64,000 bases of DNA from Pseudomonas botevensis (GTDB lineage: Bacteria > Pseudomonadota > Gammaproteobacteria > Pseudomonadales > Pseudomonadaceae), in contig NZ_JAHTKI010000018.1 of assembly GCF_019145475.1 (NCBI RefSeq), forward strand, positions 58,047 through 122,046, given 5' to 3'. Positions within the stretch are counted from its first letter, which is position 1. Every line of letters starts with the position of its first letter. Shown here piece after piece: positions 33,316 through 41,772 of this stretch. Made by a program: the position numbers and the translations under genes. Under the pieces are notes generated by a model. The model did no database searches and was not told where the DNA came from. It was given only the letters and a program-made list of their open reading frames with translations.

Positions 33316-34896
33316 ATGACTCAGATTCTCGGACACAACTACATCGGCGGCCGTCGCAGTGCGGCCGGCGGCGTCAAATTGCACAGCGTCGACGCCAGCA
33401 CCGGTGAGCAGTTGCCTCACGACTTTTTCCAGGCCACCGAAGGCGAAGTGGATGCCGCCGCCCAAGCGGCCGCTGCGGCGTATCCGGTCTATCGCAGCCT
33501 GAGCGCCGAGCGTCGCGCGCAGTTCCTCGATGCGATCGCCGATGAACTGGACGCCCTCGGTGATGATTTCGTCGCCGTGGTCTGCCGTGAAACCGCGCTG
33601 CCGGCGGGGCGGATCCAGGGTGAGCGCGGTCGCACCAGCGGCCAGATGCGCCTGTTCGCCAAAGTGCTGCGGCGCGGCGATTTCTATGGCGCGCGGATCG
33701 ACCTGGCGCTGCCGGATCGTCAGCCGTTGCCGCGTCCGGATCTGCGCCAATACCGCATCGGCCTCGGCCCGGTGGCGGTGTTCGGCGCGAGCAACTTTCC
33801 CCTGGCCTTTTCCACTGCCGGTGGCGATACCGCTGCGGCGCTGGCCGCCGGTTGCCCGGTGGTGTTCAAAGCCCACAGCGGGCATATGGCAACGGCGGAG
33901 CAGGTGGCGGATGCGCTGATTCGCGCGGCGGAAAAAACCGCCATGCCGGCCGGCGTGTTCAACATGGTCTATGGCGGCGGAGTCGGGGAGTGGCTGGTCA
34001 AGCATCCGGCAATCCAGGCCGTGGGTTTCACCGGTTCGCTCAAGGGTGGCCGGGCATTGTGCGACATGGCCGCCGCCCGACCGCAACCAATCCCGGTGTT
34101 CGCCGAGATGTCGAGCATCAACCCGGTGATCGTTCTGCCCCAGGCGCTGGCCACACGCTCGGAATCGGTGGCCCGTGACCTGACCGCATCGGTGGTGCAG
34201 GGTTGCGGTCAGTTCTGTACCAACCCTGGGCTGGTGATCGGCATTCGCTCGGCGCAGTTCAGTGCCTTCGTGCAACAGCTCGCGGGGCTGATCGGCGATC
34301 AACCGGCGCAGACCATGCTCAACGCCGGCACCCTCGGCAGCTACGGCCACGGCTTGCAGAAGCTGCTGGCGCACGCCGCGATCGAACATCTGGCGGGCAA
34401 CCCGCAGCAGGGCAATCAGGCGCAGCCGCAGTTGTTCAAGGCCGATGTCAGTCTGCTGCTCGATGGCGATGAGGTGTTGCAGGAAGAAGTGTTTGGCCCG
34501 ACCACGGTGATTGTCGAGGTCGCGGATCAGGTGCAGCTCAGCGCGGCGCTGCAGGGGCTGCACGGGCAACTCACGGCGACGATCATCGGCGAGCCGGCGG
34601 ACTTCCAGCAGTTCCCGGAATTGACGCCGCTGCTGGAACAGAAGGTCGGTCGGATCCTGCTCAACGGCTATCCGACCGGGGTCGAGGTGTGCGATTCGAT
34701 GGTGCACGGCGGGCCGTATCCGGCGACCTCCGATGCCCGGGGCACGTCGGTTGGCACGCTGGCCATCGACCGTTTCCTGCGCCCGGTGTGCTTCCAGAAC
34801 TACCCCGACAGCCTGCTGCCGGAGCCACTGAAAAACGCCAACCCGTTGCGCATCCAGCGGCTGGTCGACGGCAAGCCCTCGCGCGAAGCCCTCTAG
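33316..34896 (+). CDS. Alpha-ketoglutarate semialdehyde dehydrogenase
   Basis: A 526-residue aldehyde dehydrogenase of the KGSADH branch, which oxidises 2,5-dioxopentanoate to 2-oxoglutarate with NADP+. E264 in VFAEMSSINPV and catalytic C301 in GQFCTNPGLV are visible, along with FGASNFPLAFSTAGGDTAAA and the C-terminal VHGGPYPATSD typical of this subfamily. AAGGAG precedes the start, 9 bp after the AraD1 gene. It is the last step of the Weimberg-type route into the TCA cycle. Confidence 0.93.
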   Translation: MTQILGHNYIGGRRSAAGGVKLHSVDASTGEQLPHDFFQATEGEVDAAAQAAAAAYPVYRSLSAERRAQFLDAIADELDALGDDFVAVVCRETALPAGRIQGERGRTSGQMRLFAKVLRRGDFYGARIDLALPDRQPLPRPDLRQYRIGLGPVAVFGASNFPLAFSTAGGDTAAALAAGCPVVFKAHSGHMATAEQVADALIRAAEKTAMPAGVFNMVYGGGVGEWLVKHPAIQAVGFTGSLKGGRALCDMAAARPQPIPVFAEMSSINPVIVLPQALATRSESVARDLTASVVQGCGQFCTNPGLVIGIRSAQFSAFVQQLAGLIGDQPAQTMLNAGTLGSYGHGLQKLLAHAAIEHLAGNPQQGNQAQPQLFKADVSLLLDGDEVLQEEVFGPTTVIVEVADQVQLSAALQGLHGQLTATIIGEPADFQQFPELTPLLEQKVGRILLNGYPTGVEVCDSMVHGGPYPATSDARGTSVGTLAIDRFLRPVCFQNYPDSLLPEPLKNANPLRIQRLVDGKPSREAL

Positions 34897-34903
34897 GTTG
34901 TCG

Positions 34904-34933
34904 TTGTGGGAGCGGGCTTGCCCGCTTCCACAA
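34904..34933. repeat. REP-type palindrome
   Basis: TTGTGGGAGCGGGC and GCCCGCTTCCACAA face each other just after the KGSADH stop codon. Confidence 0.8.
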
Positions 34934-34994
34934 GAGGTCGCTTGTAACAATGAGCTATCATTGCCGCTTTACCCCCCTGGAAAGACTGTTTGCC

Positions 34995-35285
34995 ATGACT
35001 GCCCAAACCCTTCTCGAAGTCCTCGAACACTGCGACATGCTGGAGATCGATGGCCTGCACGCCTTCGAATTCGCCCTGTATGAAGACGACGGTCTGCACA
35101 TTGAACTCATGGACGGTCGAGTGACGAAACATTGGGAATTCACCCCGGAACAAGTCAGGGCCGCGACGTTCGATGACACCTTGCAGAGCTGGATCATCAA
35201 GGGTGATACCGGCGAACACCGTCTCGTCTGCCTGGATGCGTTCGGCGGCAGCAACGACGAGGACGAAACCGATGAAGATGCGTAA
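34995..35285 (+). CDS. Small acidic hypothetical protein (possibly DUF5629)
   Basis: A 96-residue soluble protein, strongly acidic at the end (NDEDETDEDA), with MTAQTLLEVLEHCDMLEIDG at the start and a beta-rich middle such as EFALYEDDGLHIELMDGRV. I think it matches the Pseudomonas DUF5629 family, but only from memory. No function is known. Its last 14 bp overlap the start of the lactonase gene, so translation is probably linked. The ATG at 34995 follows CTGGAAAG, a moderate ribosome site. Confidence 0.75.
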   Translation: MTAQTLLEVLEHCDMLEIDGLHAFEFALYEDDGLHIELMDGRVTKHWEFTPEQVRAATFDDTLQSWIIKGDTGEHRLVCLDAFGGSNDEDETDEDA

Positions 35286-36447
35286 ATTCTGGCCGCTGCT
35301 GATGGCTGGCAGCGTGGGCGCGATGGGTATCTCCAGTGCCAGCGCCGAGAGTTATCAATTGCTGGTCGGTTCCTACACTGCCGGCACCAGCCAGGGTATC
35401 TACCGGATGAGCTTCGACAGCGCCACCGGCCAGATCGACGCCAAGCCGCTGCAAGTGGTCAAAAGCGAAAACCCGTCGTGGCTGACTCTCTCCAGGGATC
35501 AGCGCCACCTGTTCGTGGTCAACGAAAACGGTCCCGGCCAGAAAGATCCGGTGGGTCGCGTCAGCAGTTTTGCGATTGATCCCAAGACCCACGCGCTGAG
35601 CCAGATCAGCCAAGTGCAGAGCCTGGGCAACGAGCCGACGCATTCGAGCCTCAGCGGCGATGCCAGCCACCTGTTCGTCAGCAACTACTCGGTGCTTGAA
35701 GATCCGGGCGGAACCCTCGCCGTGTTGCCGGTGGGCAGCGACGGCAAACTCAAACCGGTGGTGCAGATGAGCGCTCACCCGGCGAGCCGGGTCAATCCCG
35801 AGCGCCAGGCGTCGAACCATGTGCATTCGACCGTTTCCTCGCCGGACGGCCACTATGTGTTCTCCAACGACCTGGGTGCCGACAAGGTCTTCATCTATCA
35901 GTTCGACCCGAAAGCCAATCCGGACCTGCCGCTGACCCCGGCGAAAACCGCTTCGGTCGCCTTGCCGGCGGGCAGTGGGCCGCGTCATCTGTTGTTCAGC
36001 GCCGATGGCAAGCATGCCTGGCTGACCATGGAAATGAGCGCGCAGGTCGCGGTCTTCGATTATCACGACGGCGTGCTGACCCAGACGCAAATGGTCGATC
36101 TGGCCGCCGGCCAGCCGACCTCGGACAAAGCCGCTGCCGCGCTGCATGCGTCCGCAGACGGTAAATTCCTCTATGTCAGCAACCGTGGCACCGCCAATCA
36201 ACTGCTGACCTTCGCCATCGACCAGGCCACCGGCCACCTCAAAGAGCTGCAACGGCGTTCGGTTGAGGGCGATCACCCCCGGGAATTCAGCCTCGATCCG
36301 AGTGGCAAATTCCTGCTGATTGCCAACCAGAAGAGCAACCAGATTGTGGTGGTCGAGCGTGACGCCAAGTCCGGTCTGCTGGGCAAAACCGTGCAAAAAC
36401 TGCCGATGGATGCCCCGAGCGACCTGAAGTTTTTCCTGCGTCAATGA
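35272..36447 (+). CDS. Secreted seven-bladed lactonase (6-phosphogluconolactonase-like family)
   Basis: A 391-residue lactonase-family beta-propeller (PF10282 type) with a clear signal peptide, MKMRKFWPLLMAGSVGAMGI then SSASAES. Family stretches include VGSYTAGTSQGIYRM, NEPTHSSLSGDASHLFVSNY and GSGPRHLLFSADGKHAWL. Cytosolic Pgl acts on 6-phosphogluconolactone, but a periplasmic enzyme would see unphosphorylated lactones made by periplasmic sugar dehydrogenases. Next to the pentonate cluster it may open aldonolactones before uptake. GAGGAC precedes the ATG at 35272. Confidence 0.87.
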   Translation: MKMRKFWPLLMAGSVGAMGISSASAESYQLLVGSYTAGTSQGIYRMSFDSATGQIDAKPLQVVKSENPSWLTLSRDQRHLFVVNENGPGQKDPVGRVSSFAIDPKTHALSQISQVQSLGNEPTHSSLSGDASHLFVSNYSVLEDPGGTLAVLPVGSDGKLKPVVQMSAHPASRVNPERQASNHVHSTVSSPDGHYVFSNDLGADKVFIYQFDPKANPDLPLTPAKTASVALPAGSGPRHLLFSADGKHAWLTMEMSAQVAVFDYHDGVLTQTQMVDLAAGQPTSDKAAAALHASADGKFLYVSNRGTANQLLTFAIDQATGHLKELQRRSVEGDHPREFSLDPSGKFLLIANQKSNQIVVVERDAKSGLLGKTVQKLPMDAPSDLKFFLRQ

Positions 36448-36604
36448 GTCGCAGCCCCCGGTTTACGGGGCCTGCTGCGTTGTATTAATTTTGCTGATAA
36501 CAGCTAACGTTTCAAAGCATTTCAAGCGAGCAACCCTCGAGCGTTAAGTTTGCTTCACGGCCCAACCGGGCAAAGCAAGCCAACTGAACACGAGGGTTAC
36601 CGCC

Positions 36605-36784
36605 ATGAACTTCAATCTCTTCTCCATCATTGCCGCTTCCGCCATTTCCGCCACCGTGGCGCTGCCAGCCAGTGCCAGCGTTGAAATCAGCAGCAAAAAA
36701 TCCCACACCCAAAGCTACACCCAGAAATACCTGCAACAGAGCGCCAACTTCTACGCGGCTCTGGATCACAAAGCTCAACACTGA
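36605..36784 (+). CDS. Small secreted hypothetical protein (59 residues)
   Basis: A short gene with ribosome site GAGGG 9 bp before the ATG. The product has a signal peptide (MNFNLFSIIAASAISATVAL then PASA) and a small basic and Gln/Ser/Tyr-rich mature part (SVEISSKKSHTQSYTQKYLQ). No family recognised. An inverted repeat that could end transcription lies just downstream at 36811-36882. Codon use looks normal for the genome. Confidence 0.65.
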   Translation: MNFNLFSIIAASAISATVALPASASVEISSKKSHTQSYTQKYLQQSANFYAALDHKAQH

Positions 36785-36810
36785 GCGTTACGCCTGCCCC
36801 TGCAAGAGCT

Positions 36811-36890
36811 GCCGAAGGCTGCGATCTTTTGAATTTGATTTTTGCTCGCGAAGATCAAGCTCAAAAGATCGCAGCCTGCGGCATTTTTTG
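36811..36890. repeat. Large inverted repeat GGCTGCGATCTTTTGA / TCAAAAGATCGCAGCC
   Basis: About 22-bp arms (36811-36832 and 36861-36882) enclose ~28 bp, followed by ATTTTTTG. This AAAGATCGCAGC element is common between Pseudomonas genes and may serve as a terminator. Confidence 0.75.
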
Positions 36891-36904
36891 TGCCTGTCAC
36901 AAAA

Positions 36905-36933
36905 CTGCGGGAGCGGGCAAATCCGGCTCCTGC
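36905..36933. repeat. Degenerate REP-type palindrome
   Basis: TGCGGGAGCGGGC faces CCGGCTCCTGCA imperfectly. It lies in the gap 36785-37081, which otherwise holds only the larger inverted repeat and a possible promoter for the next gene pair. Confidence 0.55.
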
Positions 36934-37081
36934 ATTGTTTGTCTCATCAGTTTTATCAAAGGCTGAAATAGGCCGGCTTAATGATCAACGAAGCTGATGC
37001 TTACTATGGGAAACGCTGAGTGGTTACCCAGGCTTTTCTGATTGATCCTGTGCATATCGAAACATGTCCACGGAGATCATC

Positions 37082-37294
37082 ATGGCCAGTTCAATCATCG
37101 CTTCTGCCAAACGCGGCGCCTACCTGGCTATCGGTCTGTACCTGGTCATGGTGCTGTTCGTCAGCCTCTCATCCCAATCGCAACACAGCTTCGACGCGCC
37201 GATCCAGGTTGCACATCCCGGTATCCAGTTCGAACTTCGCTCGCAAAACGCAGCGGTGGATGGGGCTGATCTCGTGGGAGTCGGCGGAGCATGA
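37082..37294 (+). CDS. Small membrane-anchored hypothetical protein
   Basis: A 70-residue protein with one span near the N-terminus (GAYLAIGLYLVMVLFVSLSS, about residues 13-32) and a polar tail of ~38 residues. The ATG at 37082 follows CGGAGATCAT. The stop overlaps the next start (ATGA at 37291-37294), so the two small genes form a coupled pair. No family recognised. Confidence 0.65.
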   Translation: MASSIIASAKRGAYLAIGLYLVMVLFVSLSSQSQHSFDAPIQVAHPGIQFELRSQNAAVDGADLVGVGGA

Positions 37295-37548
37295 AAGGCT
37301 ACAGACTCTGGGTCATCGCCGCTCTGGCATTCATGACCAATGGCTCGTCGTTGTTAGGCCAAAGCCTGGGCTCGGCCGGCGGACTGGCCCGCGCCATCGA
37401 AGCCAATCACAGCATCGCGCACAACATTGAACGGGCCAATGCGCTGGGGCTGCTGGCCGGCAACCCACCGGTGAAAACCCCCAGCAGTTTTCTCGGTCCG
37501 TTCGAAGTGGATTGCTCGGCAATCGGCATGTGCGCGGTTCTCGCCTGA
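37291..37548 (+). CDS. Small hypothetical protein with signal peptide, coupled to the upstream gene
   Basis: An 85-residue protein with an N-terminal hydrophobic stretch (LWVIAALAFMTNGSSLLGQS) that could be a signal peptide or anchor, then a mature part with two cysteines near the end (FEVDCSAIGMCAVLA) that might form a disulfide. It ends 1 bp before the end of the convergent GST gene. Function unknown; coupling to the previous gene suggests the two products act together in the envelope. Confidence 0.62.
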   Translation: MKGYRLWVIAALAFMTNGSSLLGQSLGSAGGLARAIEANHSIAHNIERANALGLLAGNPPVKTPSSFLGPFEVDCSAIGMCAVLA

Positions 37549-37549
37549 A

Positions 37550-38134
37550 TCATTTTTTCATGATGGCGGTGAACAGTTCGGACTCCAGGAACCGCTGCAA
37601 CCAAACCTGCAACCGCACGTAAGGCGTCTGCGCAAACCACTCGCGATCGACATGGGCGAACTGCCGGACGAAGGGCAGCAGCGCCACATCGGCGAGGCTC
37701 GGATGATCGGTCAGCAAGTAGTCACGACCCTCGAGCAACGCATCCAGCTTGTGCAGGAACAACGCGCCCTCGGCGCGATAAGTCTCCATCGGCTGCTCGG
37801 GATAACGCTCGGCGTATTTGTAGCGATTCAGATGCACCTTGAATAGCTGATCGTTCTCATGAATCAGCTCGGCAATCCGTGAGTCACCGCCAAACAACCA
37901 GTCCTGCGGATCGTTCTGCGCCAGCGCCCAACGCATGATTTCCAGGCTTTCATCGATCACCTGACCACTCGCATCCAGCACCGGCACCGTGCCTTTGGGC
38001 GAGATCGCCAGCATCTCGGCCGGTTTGGCTTTGAGGCTCACCTCGACAATGCTCACCGCCACGCCCGAATAACGCAGCGCCATCCGCGCGCGCATGGCGT
38101 ATGGGCAGCGGCGGAAGGAATACAGCGTGTTCAT
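37550..38134 (-). CDS. Glutathione S-transferase family protein
   Basis: A 194-residue thioredoxin-fold GST. The N-terminal domain begins MNTLYSFRRCPYAMRARMAL with a CPYA active-site-like motif, followed by GTVPVLDASG and DESLEIMRW (glutathione gamma-glutamyl site). The C-terminal helical domain has YLLTDHPSLADVALLPFV, the usual GST N-capping region. The start overlaps the sbcC stop codon (ATGA), making it the third gene of the sbcD-sbcC operon. Substrate unknown. Confidence 0.87.
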   Translation of the reverse strand: MNTLYSFRRCPYAMRARMALRYSGVAVSIVEVSLKAKPAEMLAISPKGTVPVLDASGQVIDESLEIMRWALAQNDPQDWLFGGDSRIAELIHENDQLFKVHLNRYKYAERYPEQPMETYRAEGALFLHKLDALLEGRDYLLTDHPSLADVALLPFVRQFAHVDREWFAQTPYVRLQVWLQRFLESELFTAIMKK

Positions 38135-41100
38135 TTCACCTCCAGCGTGCTCAAGCCATTGCCCTGACGCTGCACCTGAATCTGCACCGGGATTCGCTCG
38201 TGCATTTCCTGAACGTGGGAAATCACCGCGACCTTGCGGCCCTGGGCCTGCAAGCCGTCGAGGGCGTCCATCGCCAGTTGCAGGGATTCCGGATCGAGGC
38301 TGCCGAAACCTTCGTCGATAAACAGCGATTCGATCTTCAGCGTGCTCGACGCCATCGATGCCAGACCCAGTGCCAGGGCCAGCGAGACCAGGAAGGTTTC
38401 ACCGCCGGACAACGAATGCACCGAGCGCAGTTCATCACCCATTTCGGTGTCCATCACCAGCAGGCCGAGCATGCTGCCGCCGCGTTTCAGGCGATAGCGT
38501 TTGACCAGTTGGCGCAATTGCACGTTGGCGTGATGCACCAGCAGGTCGAGGTTGTAGGCCTGGGCGATCTTGCGGAACACGTCGCCGGTGGCCGAACCGA
38601 TCAGCGCATTGAGCCGCGCCCAGCGCAGGTACTCGGCATGCGCATCGGCGATCTGCTGGGCCAGCGCCGAATTGGCGTTCTGCCGGCGCTGATCTTCGGT
38701 TTGCTCGGCGCGCAGTTCGGCGCATTGCTGCTCGCTGGCCGCGCATTGGTTCTGCAAGTCGGCGAGGGCGCCGGCAAGTTGTTCGGCGTCGAGGTTGCCG
38801 TTGTGCTGGGCCTGATGCTCGAGCAGACGCTGATCGCGCTCCTGCACCAGCACCGTGGCCTGTTCGACGGCTTTTTCGTTGAGTTGCAAACGCTGGCGCA
38901 GCTCAGCGACTTGCCCGTCGTCGATCCGCAGCAGGTCTTCGAGGCCGCCGTCATCCAGTTCGGGATGCCGGGCGCGCCAGTCGGCGATCTTGCCGGCGAG
39001 GTCGTGCGCTTCGCTTTCCAGCGCCTGCAAGCGCTCTTGTTGCGCCTTGAGTTCGGCGGCGATTTGCACTAACTGGGTGCGAGTGTTCTGCAATTGCTCT
39101 GTGGTTGTGGATTCGGCCGTGCGTGCCTGCTCCACGGCCTGCTCCAGTTGCTGCTGCCAATGCTCGGCGCTGCTGTGATCGCCGAGCAACTGCGCGAGTT
39201 TCTGTTGGCTGGCCTGTTGCTGCTCGGCGAGCGCGCTGAATTGCTGTTCGGCACTTTGCAGCAGCTGTACGCGGCTGAGCTGGCGATCCTGTTCCTTTTC
39301 CAGCGTCTGTTGACGTTGTTGCTGTTCGGCCAGTTCTTCCTTTTGCTGATCGACTTGTGCCAGGCGCTCGGCGATCTGCCGGTCGAGCTGAATAAAGGTC
39401 GCGGACGGTTCAAGGCGCAAGGCTTCTACCGTTTCCGCTGGCAGCAGGCTGCCGAACGCGGTGAGTTCTTCGTCGAGTCGCAGACGGTCGCTGTCGAGTT
39501 CGCGCTGCTGATCGCTCAGGTGCTGCGCCGCCTGTTGATGAGCGGTTTCCGCCTGGCGCAGTTGCTGGGTCAGGCGCGCGGCGTCCTGTTGCAGGGTGAG
39601 CAGGGCGCTTTGACGTTGCTCGTCCTGGCTGATGCTCTGGTTCAATTGCTCGTTTTGCCGGGTAAGCCAGGCGTCACGCTTGTCGGCGTCCTGATTCAAC
39701 AGCTGCGCCGCCAGTGGGTGAGCGTCGAGGCTTGGCGCCAGGGCCTGTTGCTGGGCGCTCAGCTGTTCCTGTTGTTGCAGCAGTTCCTTTTGCCGGGCGA
39801 TGACGCCGCCGACTTCGGCGCGCAGTTCGGCGAGTTTTTCCTTGAGCTGATCCACTGCCTGCTGCGCTTGGGTCAGCTCGCTTTCGTCGTGACGACCGAG
39901 GCTTTGCAGCAAGGCTTCCGGCTGGTGATACGGGTGCTCGTTGCTGCCGCAGACCGGGCACGGCTGGTCATCCTGCAATTGCCCGCGCAGCTCTTCGACA
40001 CTGGCACTGCGGGCCAGTCGCTGACGCTCCAGCAGTTCGCGGGTGACGTTGAGGGTCTGTTCGGCGACGGCCAGTTCAGCCTTGGTTTTCACCCCGTCCT
40101 GCGTCAGGCGATCACGCTCTTGCTGCGCGGTGACCAAGCGCAGTTGCAGGTCGGCGCCGCGTTTTTCCAGCTCCTGCTGGCTGGTCCACAGGCGCGTCAG
40201 GTCTTCGATTGCGCGCAGTTGCTTGCGGTTGTCCTGCAACAGCGTGCCGAGGATACCGATCTGTTCGGCGACCGCATCCGGTTCGGCACCGGCCTCCTGG
40301 AACAGCACTTCAAGTTGTTGCTTTTGCGTGGCGAGCGCTTCGGCGCTGCGGGTGGCGTTCTGTTCCAGGCCCGCCAGTTCGGTCTGGCCTTGGTTCAGGC
40401 GACTGCCAATCAGCATCAGTTGTTGCAGACGATCACGGTAGGCATTCCAGGCATCGCTCAACGGCGCCAGATGGCTGCTTTGCTCAAGCTCGGCGCCGAT
40501 GCGTTGCAGGCGTTCAGCGACCAGAGTCTGCTTTTCCTGCAAGGCACCGATGGTGTTTTGTCCTTCGCTGCAGGCCTGTTCCGCGCCGGCTCTGGCTTCG
40601 GCGCTGACCGCTGCGTCCTTGGCGAGGCGGGCGAGGGTGCTTTGCTCTTCGAAGGCCTGGCGCAGCAGCGGCGCATTGTCCGAGTGTTGCTGTTGCGCGT
40701 CGGTCAGGGCGGTTTTTGCCGTGTCGAGGCTTTGCGCAAGTTGCGTCTGGCGTTCGCTCAGTTCCCCATGTTGCCGGGTGTGCGTGGCAATCTGCGCGGC
40801 CAGCGGAGTCAGCAGCGCGTCGAGTTCGTGCTTGCGGGCGAACTGATGCCGCTGCGGGCCCAGTTGCTCCAGCCGGGTCAGCTTCAGGCGCTCGCCGGCC
40901 AGGCCCTGCCATTGCTGTTGGGCACTGCGCAGTTGCTCGGCGGCGGCTTGTTGCGTGTCTTGCAGGCGCAGCAGTTCCTTGAGCCAGTCGTGTTGCTGCT
41001 CGATCTGTTTGAGTTGCGCCTGTTGCAATGTCAATTGTTGCCGGGCGGTGTTGAAACGCTCGTCGAGTTCGGCGCGGGCCTCAGGGGCCAGGGGCGTGAC

Positions 41101-41772
41101 GCCGGTGGCCTGATCCTGCAACTGCTTGTGCGCTTCGCGGGCCTCTTTGGTTTTGTCGAACGCGCGGCGGCCGAGGCGGGTGTAGAGCGCGGTGTCGGTG
41201 AGTTTTTCCAGCAGTTCGCTGCGGTCGTTGTCGTCAGCCTTGAGGAACGCGCTGAATTCACTCTGGGCCAGCAGCACGGCCCGGGTGAACTGTTCGAAGT
41301 TCAGCCCCAGCGCGGCTTCGAGCTGGGTCTTGTACTCGCCTTTCTGGCTCGCCAGCAATTGATCCTGATCGATGTCGCGCAGGCTCTGGCGGCTGGCCTG
41401 CAACTTGCCGGCAGCCTTTTCCCGGGCGCGATTGGCTTCCCAGCGCGCGCGATAACGGCGGCCATCGACGCCAACGAAATCCACCTCGGCAAAGCCTTCG
41501 CCGGTGCCGCGACGCAGCAAGGTGCGCGGGTCGCCGGTGGCGATTTCACCGTCGGCATCCGGCACCTTGGCGTCACGCCCGGTGTTGTTCAGCCGTGGCA
41601 CCGCGCCGAACAACGCCAGGCACAAGGCATCGAGCAGGGTACTTTTACCGGCGCCGGTCGGGCCGGTGATTGCGAACAGACCGGCGCTCGCCAGCGGTTC
41701 GGCGGTGAAGTCGATCTCGAACGGCCCGGCCAGCGAGGCGAGGTTTTTCAAGCGAATGGCGAGAATCTTCAT
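38131..41772 (-). CDS. sbcC: DNA double-strand break repair nuclease subunit SbcC
   Basis: A 1213-residue SMC-like ATPase that works with SbcD to cut hairpins and process DNA ends. Walker A is GPTGAGKST (about residues 38-46). Two long coiled coils, very rich in Gln, Leu and Glu, flank the zinc hook CPVCGSNEHP (about residue 604). The C-terminal signature LSGGETFLVSLALALGLA and Walker B LFIDEGFGSLDPE complete the head. The length is slightly above E. coli SbcC (1048). It overlaps sbcD upstream and the GST gene downstream by 4 bp each. Confidence 0.95.
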   Translation of the reverse strand: MKILAIRLKNLASLAGPFEIDFTAEPLASAGLFAITGPTGAGKSTLLDALCLALFGAVPRLNNTGRDAKVPDADGEIATGDPRTLLRRGTGEGFAEVDFVGVDGRRYRARWEANRAREKAAGKLQASRQSLRDIDQDQLLASQKGEYKTQLEAALGLNFEQFTRAVLLAQSEFSAFLKADDNDRSELLEKLTDTALYTRLGRRAFDKTKEAREAHKQLQDQATGVTPLAPEARAELDERFNTARQQLTLQQAQLKQIEQQHDWLKELLRLQDTQQAAAEQLRSAQQQWQGLAGERLKLTRLEQLGPQRHQFARKHELDALLTPLAAQIATHTRQHGELSERQTQLAQSLDTAKTALTDAQQQHSDNAPLLRQAFEEQSTLARLAKDAAVSAEARAGAEQACSEGQNTIGALQEKQTLVAERLQRIGAELEQSSHLAPLSDAWNAYRDRLQQLMLIGSRLNQGQTELAGLEQNATRSAEALATQKQQLEVLFQEAGAEPDAVAEQIGILGTLLQDNRKQLRAIEDLTRLWTSQQELEKRGADLQLRLVTAQQERDRLTQDGVKTKAELAVAEQTLNVTRELLERQRLARSASVEELRGQLQDDQPCPVCGSNEHPYHQPEALLQSLGRHDESELTQAQQAVDQLKEKLAELRAEVGGVIARQKELLQQQEQLSAQQQALAPSLDAHPLAAQLLNQDADKRDAWLTRQNEQLNQSISQDEQRQSALLTLQQDAARLTQQLRQAETAHQQAAQHLSDQQRELDSDRLRLDEELTAFGSLLPAETVEALRLEPSATFIQLDRQIAERLAQVDQQKEELAEQQQRQQTLEKEQDRQLSRVQLLQSAEQQFSALAEQQQASQQKLAQLLGDHSSAEHWQQQLEQAVEQARTAESTTTEQLQNTRTQLVQIAAELKAQQERLQALESEAHDLAGKIADWRARHPELDDGGLEDLLRIDDGQVAELRQRLQLNEKAVEQATVLVQERDQRLLEHQAQHNGNLDAEQLAGALADLQNQCAASEQQCAELRAEQTEDQRRQNANSALAQQIADAHAEYLRWARLNALIGSATGDVFRKIAQAYNLDLLVHHANVQLRQLVKRYRLKRGGSMLGLLVMDTEMGDELRSVHSLSGGETFLVSLALALGLASMASSTLKIESLFIDEGFGSLDPESLQLAMDALDGLQAQGRKVAVISHVQEMHERIPVQIQVQRQGNGLSTLEVK

